The notes under the pieces: generated by a model
Databases searched by the model: none
The model's input: only the letters and a program-made list of their open reading frames with translations
What the model was told of the DNA's origin: nothing
Translations under genes and position numbers: made by a program
Source of the DNA: Bacteroidales bacterium
GTDB lineage: Bacteria > Bacteroidota > Bacteroidia > Bacteroidales > Bacteroidaceae
Assembly: GCA_015060905.1 (NCBI GenBank)
Contig: SUXQ01000019.1
Coordinates: 1 to 42,065, forward strand
DNA: 42,065 nt
Direction of reading: 5' to 3'
Part shown: positions 9,352 to 17,756 of the stretch, one piece after another
How the letters are laid out: the number at the start of each line of letters is the position of its first letter
Numbering within the stretch: position 1 is the first letter of the stretch

Positions 9352-9383
9352 TTTGTTTATCCTGTAAAATAGTTGTACCTTTG
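9352..9383 (+). promoter_or_regulatory. Bacteroidetes sigma-ABfr promoter for wzi unit
   Basis: TTTG at 9352-9355 and TACCTTTG at 9376-9383 are separated by 20 bases. Both match the Bacteroidetes consensus. Transcription should start near 9390, giving a leader of about 48 bases before the ATG at 9438. This separates the assembly/flippase genes from the wzi and GT2 genes. Confidence 0.8.
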
Positions 9384-9437
9384 CGCAATATAGTAATTGG
9401 TACCATTGTTTCGTCTCTAATGATATAATGGTGCAAA

Positions 9438-11060
9438 ATGTTATTTATGTCGTTTTTTAGAGAGAAAATATATATAATAATAGCTTTGTATACAGTACTC
9501 TTTTGTAGTGGTAAACTGTATGCACAGGATAGGTTCGCTGTAAGGGATTATGTTCAGCTCAATGCAATAAGTTCAGTGGGCGAATATGCTCCATTTTGGT
9601 TAGTTTCGAATAGGGGCGGGCTCTCTTCGCTTGATACTGATAATGGTTATATAAGATGCGGGGTGGGGATTGATGGCTCTATTGACGGCAAGGGTAATTG
9701 GTGTTACTCTTCAGGAATTGATTTGAAAGCCGGGTATAATCAGGCTCATAAACCTTTTGTCCACCAATTATACGCCGATGTATCATATAAATGGCTCACT
9801 CTCAGCATTGGTGCCAAAGAGCGTGGGGCCGAGATGCGCGATTTTTGTCGCCTTGACGTGTCCGACAACAGTGCGTTCAATGCCCTTGACAGACTTTCAT
9901 TCAACAGTCTGCACGAACTTGGTACAGGAGGGCTGGTGTATAGTGGCAATAGTACCCCAATACCGCAGGTGCGCATAGGTGCACCGGAATATGTTGCGGT
10001 TAAAGGGACAGGCTCTTGGCTCAAGATGCGGGGGCATATAGCATATGGTATGTTCATGGATGGCAAGTTTCAAGAAGATTTTACGGCCATAAACCCCAAA
10101 GAGAAATATAACAAGAATGTTCTTTATCACAGCAAGGCTATGTTTGTAAAGGTTGGAAACGAGAATAAGTTCCCGCTGGAGGTTGAAGGTGGTCTTGAAA
10201 TGTATTCTCAGTTTGGCGGCAATGTATATACTCACGCCGATGGCAAGACTCTGTCAATGCCTACACGCCCCGTGGACTTCTTTAAGGCTTTTATTCCTTT
10301 AGGCGGGGATGATATTGTGCCGTATACAGAGCAGTCGAACATTACCGGTAACCAAATAGGAAATTGGCATCTGGCGTTTACGCTCCACACAAAGCCTGCC
10401 GATATTGTACTCTATGGCGAGCATATGTTTGAGGATTTCTCTCAACTGTTCTTTTTCGAGTATCAGAATAACATAGATAATAAAAGGACGCTTGTCTATT
10501 ATCCTTGGCGCGACCTGATGGTAGGTATTTCGGTTAAGAACAAGAGTGGTGTTCTTGATTTTATATCGAACATCCAGTATGAGTATGTTTCTACATACGA
10601 CCAGAGCGGTGCGGGCTACAATGACCCGAGTGACTATTTTGTCGAGCAGATGGATGGTCTTGATAATTATTACAATCATTCCATATACAGTGGGTGGCAC
10701 TATTATGGAACGCCTCTTGGTAATCCGCTGCTTTTTTCTCCATTGTACAATACCAATGGAAGTCTGGAGTTCAAGGCTAACAGGATGCGTGCGCATCATG
10801 TGGGCGTGAATGGCTCTTTCGGGGAAAGAAAGGAGTTTCTTTACAGGCTCATGTATACATACAGTGAGAATTGGGGTACGTATGTGAATCCTTTTTTCAA
10901 GAAACGGTATACAACATCGCTTCTTGCTGACTTTATGTATTCTCCTTGCGGAAAATCGTGGTTCCTGTCGGCATCGGTCGCTCACGATAAAAGTAATCAC
11001 ATAGGTAACAATACAGGTGTGATGCTCTCATTTGTAAAGGTTGGTCTCTTTAAACGTTAA
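9438..11060 (+). CDS. Wzi-like outer-membrane capsule assembly protein
   Basis: This 540-residue protein has a signal peptide (hydrophobic 11-25, cleavage near YA|Q at 29/30). A beta-rich sequence with many aromatic girdle residues follows, fitting the capsule assembly protein Wzi family (PF14052), an outer-membrane barrel that binds surface polysaccharide. Telling stretches are APFWLVSNRGGLSS near the mature N-terminus, LDRLSFNSLHELGTGG, and the alternating strands up to the C-terminal GVMLSFVKVGLFKR. The ATGs at 9438 and 9447 are both possible starts. It is driven by its own promoter and is only 4 bases from the lipoprotein gene downstream. Confidence 0.82.
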   Translation: MLFMSFFREKIYIIIALYTVLFCSGKLYAQDRFAVRDYVQLNAISSVGEYAPFWLVSNRGGLSSLDTDNGYIRCGVGIDGSIDGKGNWCYSSGIDLKAGYNQAHKPFVHQLYADVSYKWLTLSIGAKERGAEMRDFCRLDVSDNSAFNALDRLSFNSLHELGTGGLVYSGNSTPIPQVRIGAPEYVAVKGTGSWLKMRGHIAYGMFMDGKFQEDFTAINPKEKYNKNVLYHSKAMFVKVGNENKFPLEVEGGLEMYSQFGGNVYTHADGKTLSMPTRPVDFFKAFIPLGGDDIVPYTEQSNITGNQIGNWHLAFTLHTKPADIVLYGEHMFEDFSQLFFFEYQNNIDNKRTLVYYPWRDLMVGISVKNKSGVLDFISNIQYEYVSTYDQSGAGYNDPSDYFVEQMDGLDNYYNHSIYSGWHYYGTPLGNPLLFSPLYNTNGSLEFKANRMRAHHVGVNGSFGERKEFLYRLMYTYSENWGTYVNPFFKKRYTTSLLADFMYSPCGKSWFLSASVAHDKSNHIGNNTGVMLSFVKVGLFKR

Positions 11061-11064
11061 GTAT

Positions 11065-11481
11065 ATGCTGAAGAAATTGTTATATATTTGTTTGTCGTTG
11101 TTGGTGTTATCGTGTGAAAAGATCTTTATAAATGGAGATTTGGACGGTATGTGGAGACTGCAGAGCGTGGAGGATAATGGCTCTGTAATATATACTGATA
11201 CTATATTTTATTCATTCCAGCGTCATCTTGTGATGATGGGAATTTTTTCCGAGACTGAACTTCCCAAGAATTGGTATATGGGTTGTTTCGCATATGAGGG
11301 CGACAGTATTATTATGAATAATTTCTACCGTTATCCGGGAACTGATGGTATTTGTGTGCCCGAGGAATTGGAAAATTTACATATATACGATACGATTGTA
11401 GGTTTTAAGGTTGAGCATTTGGATGATAAAGTGCTTGTCCTCTCCGAGGCTGATAGAAAGTATTCGTTCAGAAAGTGGTGA
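11065..11481 (+). CDS. Small lipocalin-like lipoprotein, function unknown
   Basis: This is a 138-residue protein. The ATG at 11065, 4 bases after the wzi stop, gives a short lipoprotein signal peptide with a lipobox (LVLSC, Cys17). A longer reading from an upstream TTG overlaps wzi and is less likely. The mature part begins EKIFINGDLDGMWRLQSVED. The G-x-W near the start of a small beta-rich domain resembles lipocalin-like domains common in Bacteroidales lipoproteins. Its position directly behind wzi suggests it works with the capsule assembly protein at the outer membrane. That role is an inference from context. Confidence 0.75.
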   Translation: MLKKLLYICLSLLVLSCEKIFINGDLDGMWRLQSVEDNGSVIYTDTIFYSFQRHLVMMGIFSETELPKNWYMGCFAYEGDSIIMNNFYRYPGTDGICVPEELENLHIYDTIVGFKVEHLDDKVLVLSEADRKYSFRKW

Positions 11482-11497
11482 TAGTAGAAGGTTTTAT

Positions 11498-12409
11498 ATG
11501 GCTATTGAAAAAATGGATAAGGTTGTAGTTCTTCTCTCTACATATAATGGCGAGAAATATCTCGAGGAGCAACTTCTTTCCTTGCAAGGACAAGTGGGGG
11601 TCGATGTTACTGTGCTTGTTCGTGACGATGGCTCGACTGACAGTACTACTGCCTTGTTGGATAAATGGAGCAAGAAGGGGCTCTTATCTTGGTACACAGG
11701 AGCGAATTTGGGTCCCGCAAGAAGTTTTTTGGAATTACTCGGTAATGCTCCCGATGCCGATTATTATGCTTTCTGCGACCAAGATGATGTGTGGTTGCCC
11801 GATAAACTGCATAGGGCAGTGCAGTCGCTTCGTTTGTGTGACGGAGAATACAAATTGTATTTAAGCCCGGCAATATTGGTGGACTCGTCTTTGAATATCA
11901 TAGGGGAATTACCATTGAATTACAAGTTTACTGCGGGCGAAGCTGTTGTTACCAATCCGGCAACGGGTTGTACGATGTTATTTAACAACAACCTAAAGAA
12001 ACTTGTCGAGAAGTACCCTCCACGAGTGTTTGAAATGCATGACGAGTGGGTCTATAAGGTTTGTCTTTTTATGAATGGAACAATATATGCCGATAAAGAG
12101 TCGCGTATATACTACCGTCAGCATGGCAACAATGTGATAGGCGCGAAAGAACCATTTTTAAAAGGTATTGCAAGGCATTTTGGTTTGCTTTTTGCAAAGG
12201 GAGGGGCGCGTTCCGGGACTTTGTGCGAAATTTACAGACTGTACAAAAGTATTATGCCGAAAGAAAATGCTGATATTCTTGAAAGGGTTCATGCGTATGT
12301 TACTTCGTGGAGCGGGCGTTTTAACTTGTTGGGCCTTCCGAGCCTGTCGGCACCATCGTCTTTGACAATGCTCAATTTCTATATGGCTGTTTTGTTCGGT
12401 AAATTTTGA
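11498..12409 (+). CDS. Glycosyltransferase family 2 (first of tandem pair)
   Basis: This 303-residue inverting GT-A enzyme would transfer a sugar, possibly rhamnose-like, to the repeat unit. Motifs: STYNGEKYLEEQL (14-26), RDDGSTD (42-48, nucleotide binding) and the metal-binding DQDDVW (94-99). The DQDDVW form is common in rhamnosyltransferase-type GT2 enzymes. I start at the ATG at 11498 because the upstream extension overlaps the lipoprotein gene and shows no family match. It is a clear paralogue of the next gene: both share PDADYYAFCDQDDVW and KVVVLLSTYNG. Confidence 0.87.
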   Translation: MAIEKMDKVVVLLSTYNGEKYLEEQLLSLQGQVGVDVTVLVRDDGSTDSTTALLDKWSKKGLLSWYTGANLGPARSFLELLGNAPDADYYAFCDQDDVWLPDKLHRAVQSLRLCDGEYKLYLSPAILVDSSLNIIGELPLNYKFTAGEAVVTNPATGCTMLFNNNLKKLVEKYPPRVFEMHDEWVYKVCLFMNGTIYADKESRIYYRQHGNNVIGAKEPFLKGIARHFGLLFAKGGARSGTLCEIYRLYKSIMPKENADILERVHAYVTSWSGRFNLLGLPSLSAPSSLTMLNFYMAVLFGKF

Positions 12410-12433
12410 TATTGTTCAAAAAAGGTTTTTATT

Positions 12434-13339
12434 ATGAAAAAGGTTGTTGTTCTTTTATCAACATATAATGGTGGAACATATCTTGCGGAGCAACTGGAGT
12501 CTTTGGCGGCGCAGCGCAATGTCGATGTTGAGATAATTGTTCGTGATGATGGCTCTACTGATGAAACTATGAATATTCTGAATGAGTGGCAGTCAAAGGG
12601 TGCGTTAAAATGGTATTCCGGCGAGAATATGGGCTCGGCCGGCAGCTTTATGGATTTGCTATACAACTCTCCCGACGCCGATTATTACGCATTCTGCGAC
12701 CAGGATGATGTGTGGTTCCCCGATAAGTTACAGCGTGCCGTAAGAATGCTTAAAGAGAATGGCGACGGAAATGTGCCGGCACTCTATTTTTCGGCTCAGA
12801 CATTGGTTGATTCGAATAAGAATGTCATAGGTCATTATATACCTAAAAGGCTGTTTACTTTCGGTGAGAGTCTTCTGAGAAATCCCGCCGCAGGCTGTAC
12901 TATGGTTTTCAGTCGCGATTTTAGGAATCTTATAGTGCGCGAAAAGCCCGATTATGTGCATATGCATGATATGTGGCTTTATATGGTGTGTCTTGCTGTC
13001 GGTGGTGTGCCTTTGTTCGACCCGACACCTTCGATGTTATACAGACAACATTCAAAAAATGTTGTCGGGTGTAACCAATCTTTTTCACAGAGGATGCTGC
13101 GTCGTTTCCGTATGTTCTTGGATGGCAAGGATTCCATTAGAATGAAGACGTGCGAGCAGTTGCTAAAGTGTTATTCAAAAGATATGCCCGAGAGGCATGT
13201 GGATATTTTGAATAGCATAATGGTGTATAGATTTTCATTAAAAAACAAATTGAAATTGCTTCGTTTCAAGGAGATAAGGACGACTTATAGCTTCGCTCGG
13301 TTGTTTTTCTGTATTACTGTTTTTGCCAATCGCTATTGA
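12434..13339 (+). CDS. Glycosyltransferase family 2 (second of tandem pair)
   Basis: This 301-residue GT-A glycosyltransferase is paralogous to the gene just upstream and of nearly equal length. RDDGSTD lies at 37-43 and DQDDVW at 89-94. Similarity runs the whole length (for example LLRNPAAGCTMVF against VVTNPATGCTMLF, and MLYRQHSKNVVG against IYYRQHGNNVIG). Divergence is high enough for different acceptor or donor use. It probably adds a neighbouring sugar of the same side chain or backbone. It sits 24 bases downstream of its paralogue in the same unit. Confidence 0.87.
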   Translation: MKKVVVLLSTYNGGTYLAEQLESLAAQRNVDVEIIVRDDGSTDETMNILNEWQSKGALKWYSGENMGSAGSFMDLLYNSPDADYYAFCDQDDVWFPDKLQRAVRMLKENGDGNVPALYFSAQTLVDSNKNVIGHYIPKRLFTFGESLLRNPAAGCTMVFSRDFRNLIVREKPDYVHMHDMWLYMVCLAVGGVPLFDPTPSMLYRQHSKNVVGCNQSFSQRMLRRFRMFLDGKDSIRMKTCEQLLKCYSKDMPERHVDILNSIMVYRFSLKNKLKLLRFKEIRTTYSFARLFFCITVFANRY

Positions 13340-13437
13340 TGTGTATGTTTGCGATTTACAGTATCCTTTTTTAAGAGGTGTAATATGCTTGAATATCTTT
13401 AAACCCTTTTTTATTTTTTTGTATAGAAAATTAATAT

Positions 13438-13445
13438 TACATTTG
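13438..13445 (+). promoter_or_regulatory. Probable -7 box upstream of the last GT4 gene
   Basis: TACATTTG at 13438-13445 matches the Bacteroidetes -7 consensus. A T-rich run with TTTG at 13418-13421 lies 16 bases upstream, shorter than the usual 19-20, so the -33 element may be the preceding T-run. The 160-base gap 13340-13499 holds no other feature I can support. Confidence 0.45.
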
Positions 13446-13499
13446 TAGAATATAAAATAAAGTTCTTGTATATTTCAAGATTGTATAGGTAGTAAGGAT

Positions 13500-14552
13500 A
13501 TGCGTGTTTTGCAGGTAATAACCTTGTGTGAATTAGGTGGGGCGCAGTCGGTTGTCGTAAATATCACTAACGGTATTTGCGATGACCATGAGGTCATTGT
13601 TGCTTCGGGCGATGGAGATGGCAAAATGTGGGACATGCTTGATGCAAGGGTCAAGCGTGTGCATTGCAAGTATCTGAAAAGGGAAATTTCGCTATATAAT
13701 GATGTGCGTGCTCTTTTAGAGCTTCGCAAAATATACAAAAAGTACAAGCCGGATATAATTCACCTTCATTCTTCCAAGGCCGGCATACTGGGTCGTCTGG
13801 CTTTTCCCACAAAAAAGACTGTATATACTGTTCATGGCTTTGATTCTATCCGCGTAGTGCATCGTTCGTTTCTGTTTCTTGAAAAACTTATGCAGTACTT
13901 TTGTAAAGCTGTAGTTGCTGTAAGTTGCTATGATAAAAAGAATCTTATTGCAGAGGCTATTAAGAACAATTTATCGATAGTGTATAATGGGGCCTCTGTC
14001 CCGGAGGTTGAGAAGCCCGTTTCTTTTATGTTGCCTGATAAATACAAGAAGACAGTGTTATGTGTTGCGCGCATCTCTCCACAAAAAAATTGCGCTTTGT
14101 TCTTGAAGGTTGCTTCATTGCTTCCTGAATATGCGTTTGTGTGGATAGGCAATCAAGAAAAAGTGTGCGAGCACCCTGACAATGTGTTCTTTATGGGAAA
14201 CATTCCTAATGCTGCTGTGTACGGTTCCCTTGCCGATGTATTCTTACTCCCTGCTAATTATGAAGGGCTTCCCATTGTGATTATTGAGGCGATGAGTCAT
14301 GGCTGCCCGGTTGTGGCGTCTGATGTTGGTGGAGTCTCGGAACTTGTTCATAATGATGTAAATGGTTATGCTTTGGATAATAGAGCGGAATTGTTTGCTG
14401 AAAAGATTAAATATATACTTGAAAATGAGCAAGTGCGTGACAGTATGTCCAAAGCATCGAAAAAGATGTATGAAAAAAACTTTACTGTGGACAAGATGGT
14501 TGATGGTTATAAGGGGGTCTACAATAAAGTCCTTGGTAAGAAGTGTTTCTGA
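13500..14552 (+). CDS. Glycosyltransferase family 4, EpsD/PimB-like
   Basis: This 350-residue GT-B glycosyltransferase shows the N-terminal LGGAQSVVVNI loop, IIHLHSSKAGILGRL in the first Rossmann domain, and a C-terminal GT4 donor site with E-x7-E (E255 and E263 in YEGLPIVIIEAMSHG) followed by VVASDVGGVSELV. It should add a sugar to the repeat unit using an NDP-sugar. It probably has its own promoter and closes the polysaccharide locus. I see no clear terminator downstream. Confidence 0.87.
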   Translation: MRVLQVITLCELGGAQSVVVNITNGICDDHEVIVASGDGDGKMWDMLDARVKRVHCKYLKREISLYNDVRALLELRKIYKKYKPDIIHLHSSKAGILGRLAFPTKKTVYTVHGFDSIRVVHRSFLFLEKLMQYFCKAVVAVSCYDKKNLIAEAIKNNLSIVYNGASVPEVEKPVSFMLPDKYKKTVLCVARISPQKNCALFLKVASLLPEYAFVWIGNQEKVCEHPDNVFFMGNIPNAAVYGSLADVFLLPANYEGLPIVIIEAMSHGCPVVASDVGGVSELVHNDVNGYALDNRAELFAEKIKYILENEQVRDSMSKASKKMYEKNFTVDKMVDGYKGVYNKVLGKKCF

Positions 14553-14672
14553 TAATTGCTTTTTAATCCCGGCGGCAGCATCTGCTGAAATAAAAATCTT
14601 TCTCGGCATTAATCGTATATAGGCTTTTTGGACTCCTGAAACAGCAATTTTAGGGCAAATTTCGATTGTAAA

Positions 14673-14704
14673 TTTGCTCTTTTCTCTCTCTTGCACTAAT
14701 TTTG
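14673..14704 (+). promoter_or_regulatory. Bacteroidetes promoter for the M20/PHP unit
   Basis: TTTG at 14673-14676 and TAATTTTG at 14697-14704 are 20 bases apart, both fitting the consensus. Transcription should start near 14711, leaving a leader of only about 14 bases before the ATG at 14725. Confidence 0.75.
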
Positions 14705-14724
14705 TGTTTAAATAAATATGAAAT

Positions 14725-15801
14725 ATGGAAATAACAAAAGGAGATATTGAACAGGCGGTGGGGTTGCTTAAAATATTGGTAAGCACTCCCTCGATTAGTC
14801 GTGATGAAAGTGCGGCAGCCGATAAACTACAATCATACATAGAGCGCAGCGCACCGTTCGTGGGCACGGTGCATCGCCACTTAAATAATATATGGTGCGT
14901 GGCTCCGGGTTACGATGCTTCGCGCCCCACAATATTGCTTGATGCACATATTGACACTGTAAAGCCTGCAAGTGCTTGGACGAAATCTCCGTTTACGCCT
15001 ATTATCGAAGGCGATTGTCTTTATGGTCTTGGTAGTAACGACGATGGCGGTTCACTTGTAACTATGCTGCATGTTTTTTATAAACTGTGTCAGACTGAGC
15101 AGAAATACAATCTTATCTTCCTTGCTTCGGCCGAAGAGGAGGTCTCGGGAAAGGATGGCCTCGAGTCGGTGCTTCCCATGCTGCCTCCAATATCTTGCGC
15201 CATTATCGGCGAGCCTACGGGTATGCATCCGGCTATTGCCGAGAAGGGGTTGATGGTGCTTGACTGCACCGCGCATGGAAAATCGGGGCACGCTGCTCGT
15301 AACGAGGGAGTGAATGCCATATACGAGGCGCTGCCTGACGTCGAGTGGTTCCGAACATATTCATTCCCCAAAGTATCGCCTTTGCTTGGTGCTGTCAAGA
15401 TGAGCGTCACGCAGATAAATGCCGGCACGCAGCATAATGTTGTTCCCGATGTTTGCAAATATGTGGTAGACGTGCGCAGCAACGAGTGTTACAGCAACAA
15501 AGAGATTGTGGAAGTTGTTACCGCAAACGTAAAGTCCGAGGTTAAGCCCCGTTCGTTGCGTCTGAACTCCTCGTCGATAGAGCCTGAACATCCTTTGGTG
15601 CGACGCGCAGTGGAGCTTGGTCGCAAGCCTTTCGGTTCGCCCACACTATCCAATCAGGCATTGATAAACAATGTACCTTGCTTGAAAATGGGTCCGGGAG
15701 AATCCTCACGTTCACACACAGCCAACGAATTTATCAAGCTCGACGAGATTAAAGAGGGAATGGAAATTTATGCTCAAATGCTCGACGGACTAATTTTGTA
15801 A
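14725..15801 (+). CDS. M20 family metallo-hydrolase, probable N-acyl-ornithine deacylase (ArgE-like)
   Basis: This 358-residue cytoplasmic M20 zinc hydrolase has the expected metal ligands: H75 and D77 in DAHIDTV, the bridging Asp in GSNDDGG (106/107), the catalytic EEE (137-139), E163 in GEPTG, and a C-terminal His in ESSRSHTANEF. The dimerisation domain starts with HGKSGHAAR. The sequence is closest in feel to the Bacteroidetes ArgE-type enzymes that remove an acetyl or succinyl group from N-acylornithine in arginine synthesis. DapE or a dipeptidase are alternatives, and no other arginine gene is in the window. It is followed 23 bases later by the PHP gene, probably in one operon. Confidence 0.78.
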   Translation: MEITKGDIEQAVGLLKILVSTPSISRDESAAADKLQSYIERSAPFVGTVHRHLNNIWCVAPGYDASRPTILLDAHIDTVKPASAWTKSPFTPIIEGDCLYGLGSNDDGGSLVTMLHVFYKLCQTEQKYNLIFLASAEEEVSGKDGLESVLPMLPPISCAIIGEPTGMHPAIAEKGLMVLDCTAHGKSGHAARNEGVNAIYEALPDVEWFRTYSFPKVSPLLGAVKMSVTQINAGTQHNVVPDVCKYVVDVRSNECYSNKEIVEVVTANVKSEVKPRSLRLNSSSIEPEHPLVRRAVELGRKPFGSPTLSNQALINNVPCLKMGPGESSRSHTANEFIKLDEIKEGMEIYAQMLDGLIL

Positions 15802-15824
15802 TCATCATTTATATAATAAATACC

Positions 15825-17009
15825 ATGAAACGAATAGCTGCTTTTATTGTTGTTGCCGCGAGTGTTGTTACAGCTTCGGCGCAATCTATTTACTATCAGG
15901 ATGCAACCAATGTGGACATGGCACGTCACACGCTGCGCAACGAGGTTTTGCGTCGCGAATTTGTGCTTCCCGAGGTTAATGGCTACAAGGTGCTGAAGGC
16001 CGACCTTCACAGCCATACAATATATTCTGACGGTAACGTTACTCCCGAGTATCGTGTGCGCGAGGCGTGGGTCGATGGCCTTGATGTTCTTGCAATTACC
16101 GAACATGTGGAGTATCGCCCCAGCGAGGGTAAAATGTATAATTATCTGAAAGGTTACCTGCCTGCCGAAATGCAGAATCTGAATATGAGCGAGGTTGTAA
16201 AAGACATGGGCATTTTGACGAATCTTAACCTCTCGAACGAGCTTGCAGCCAAGGCTGCCGTTGGTTACGGAATTACCATTATTCCCGGTGTTGAGATTAC
16301 TCGTACTCCCGAGACGATAGGTCACTATAATGCACTTTTTGTCGAGGATGCGAATAATGTGTACGACGCTGACCCTGCCGCCTCTATCAGAAAAGCTCGC
16401 TCACAGGGTGCGATTATCATGCACAATCACCCCGGGTGGCGTCGCAAGAATCTGCAAATGACCGAGTTTGAACAACAGGTGTATGGCGAGGGACTTATTG
16501 ACGGAGTGGAGATTATGAACGGCTCGGAATTTTATCCCTCGGTGGTGCAGCGTGCTTCGGACAAAAATCTTTTTATGGCTGCAAATACCGATATTCACAG
16601 TACAACGGCAATGGATTACACCAATCAGGGGCACCGTCGCAATATGACTTTCATATTGGCAAAGGATGCGTCGCCCGAGTCGTTGAAAGATGCTCTTAAA
16701 AAGCGCAGGACATTGGCCTATTCGTTCGGTACATTGGCAGGCGACGAGCAGCTTGTAAAGGACTTTTTCCTTGCTTGCGTGAAACTCGAAACTTTCCGTG
16801 TGGATGGTAAAGGCAAACGCTCTGTTCGCATGACAAACAACAGTTCCATGGACTTTGTCCTTAATTTTGGCGGTAACCCTGTGCAGTTGCGTGCATTTAC
16901 TTCGCGCAACGTCAGTGTGGCAAAGGACAAGAAACTCAATTTTACCGTTGAGAATCTGTGGGTGCCTACCGAAAATAAACATCCTGAATTCAGCTTGAAA
17001 ATAAAATAA
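15825..17009 (+). CDS. Secreted PHP-domain phosphoesterase (Sb-PDE-like)
   Basis: This 394-residue protein has an N-terminal signal peptide (cleavage near ASA|Q at 19/20), so it works in the periplasm or outside. The PHP metal sites are visible: DLHSHTIYSDG (60-70), AITEHVEY, GVEITR, HNHPGW (H200, H202) and NTDIHST (D256, H258). This is the full set expected of an active metal-dependent phosphoesterase. Bacteroidetes proteins of this architecture are usually named PHP-domain or Sb-PDE family phosphodiesterases. The C-terminal 100 residues look like a small beta domain. Substrate unknown. It ends just before a strong intrinsic terminator. Confidence 0.8.
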   Translation: MKRIAAFIVVAASVVTASAQSIYYQDATNVDMARHTLRNEVLRREFVLPEVNGYKVLKADLHSHTIYSDGNVTPEYRVREAWVDGLDVLAITEHVEYRPSEGKMYNYLKGYLPAEMQNLNMSEVVKDMGILTNLNLSNELAAKAAVGYGITIIPGVEITRTPETIGHYNALFVEDANNVYDADPAASIRKARSQGAIIMHNHPGWRRKNLQMTEFEQQVYGEGLIDGVEIMNGSEFYPSVVQRASDKNLFMAANTDIHSTTAMDYTNQGHRRNMTFILAKDASPESLKDALKKRRTLAYSFGTLAGDEQLVKDFFLACVKLETFRVDGKGKRSVRMTNNSSMDFVLNFGGNPVQLRAFTSRNVSVAKDKKLNFTVENLWVPTENKHPEFSLKIK

Positions 17010-17029
17010 AAAAGTTTGATAGATTCATA

Positions 17030-17073
17030 AACTCGCAAGCATCTGTATATGTTGGATGCTTGCGAGTTTTTTT
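17030..17073 (+). terminator. Strong intrinsic terminator after the PHP gene
   Basis: A perfect 14-base stem (17030-17043 with 17055-17068) with an 11-base loop is followed by a run of seven T (17067-17073). It isolates the upstream genes from the division cluster. Confidence 0.9.
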
Positions 17074-17226
17074 ATACTCTCCGGTGTAAATTTTGCTGAA
17101 ATTTTTGTTGGGAAAATAGAAATTTTCGACTCACGCTCCACTCTCTTGCAAGAAATTTATATTCAGCATAATAGATTAAAAATAGGCTGTTGAAAACTTT
17201 AACAAAAAAATATTTACTATTTATAG

Positions 17227-17256
17227 TGGGGAATTGTGGGGAATTGTGTAATTTTG
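17227..17256 (+). promoter_or_regulatory. Probable MraZ operator repeats overlapping the dcw promoter
   Basis: TGGGG occurs at 17227-17231 and 17237-17241 with identical 5-base spacers (AATTG). A degenerate third copy (TGTAA) starts at 17247. This is the TGGGN-plus-5 spacing that MraZ binds in other bacteria. A -7-like box TAATTTTG lies at 17249-17256, so the repeats fill the region between the -33 and -7 positions. A protein bound here would block the promoter of mraZ and the whole cluster. No good TTTG -33 box is visible. Confidence 0.75.
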
Positions 17257-17288
17257 AAGCGAATATGCTAAATTAGGGAGTATAGACT

Positions 17289-17756
17289 ATGCGTTTCATC
17301 GGAAATATAGAGGCGAAGAGCGACAGTAAGGGGCGAGTATTTGTTCCTGCTTACTTTCGTCGTGCGCTTCAAGCTGCGGGTAGCAGCAAGCTGATGATGC
17401 GCAAAGATATATTCCAAGAGTGTCTTGTATTGTACCCCGAGGGGAGCTGGAACAAGCAGCTTGACACACTGCGCAGCCGCCTCGACAGATGGAATTCCCA
17501 TCATCAGATGATATTCCGCCAATTTGTAGCAGACGTAGAAGAGGTAAACATCGACAGCAACGGTCGTATATTAATTCCCAAACGCTACATGAAGATGGCA
17601 GGCATCGAGCAAGAGGTGCGCTTCATAGGCATGTACGACACAATAGAAATTTGGGCAAAAGAGAAACTCGAGCAGCCATTTATGGATGCAGCCACCTTTG
17701 GTGCAGAGATTGAAAAAATAATGACCGAAAAAAAAGAAGAGAGCAATAATGGTTGA
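17289..17756 (+). CDS. mraZ: Transcriptional regulator MraZ
   Basis: This 155-residue protein has two SpoVT/AbrB-like swapped-hairpin domains, each with the DxxGR signature: DSKGRVFVP (12-20) and DSNGRILIP (89-97). MraZ forms a ring and represses the division and wall cluster by binding TGGG repeats in its own promoter. Matching repeats lie just upstream at 17227-17251. It is the first gene of the cluster and overlaps rsmH by 8 bases. The length is normal for the family. Confidence 0.95.
   Translation: MRFIGNIEAKSDSKGRVFVPAYFRRALQAAGSSKLMMRKDIFQECLVLYPEGSWNKQLDTLRSRLDRWNSHHQMIFRQFVADVEEVNIDSNGRILIPKRYMKMAGIEQEVRFIGMYDTIEIWAKEKLEQPFMDAATFGAEIEKIMTEKKEESNNG

Noticed and set aside
11411..11497. 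Longer N-terminus for the first GT2
   Set aside because: It overlaps the lipoprotein gene, and the GT2 fold begins after the ATG at 11498.
14553..14672. Terminator after the last GT4
   Set aside because: Only a 5-base stem with a 2-base loop (CAGCA/TGCTG) is visible and it has no T-tract, so it is too weak to call.
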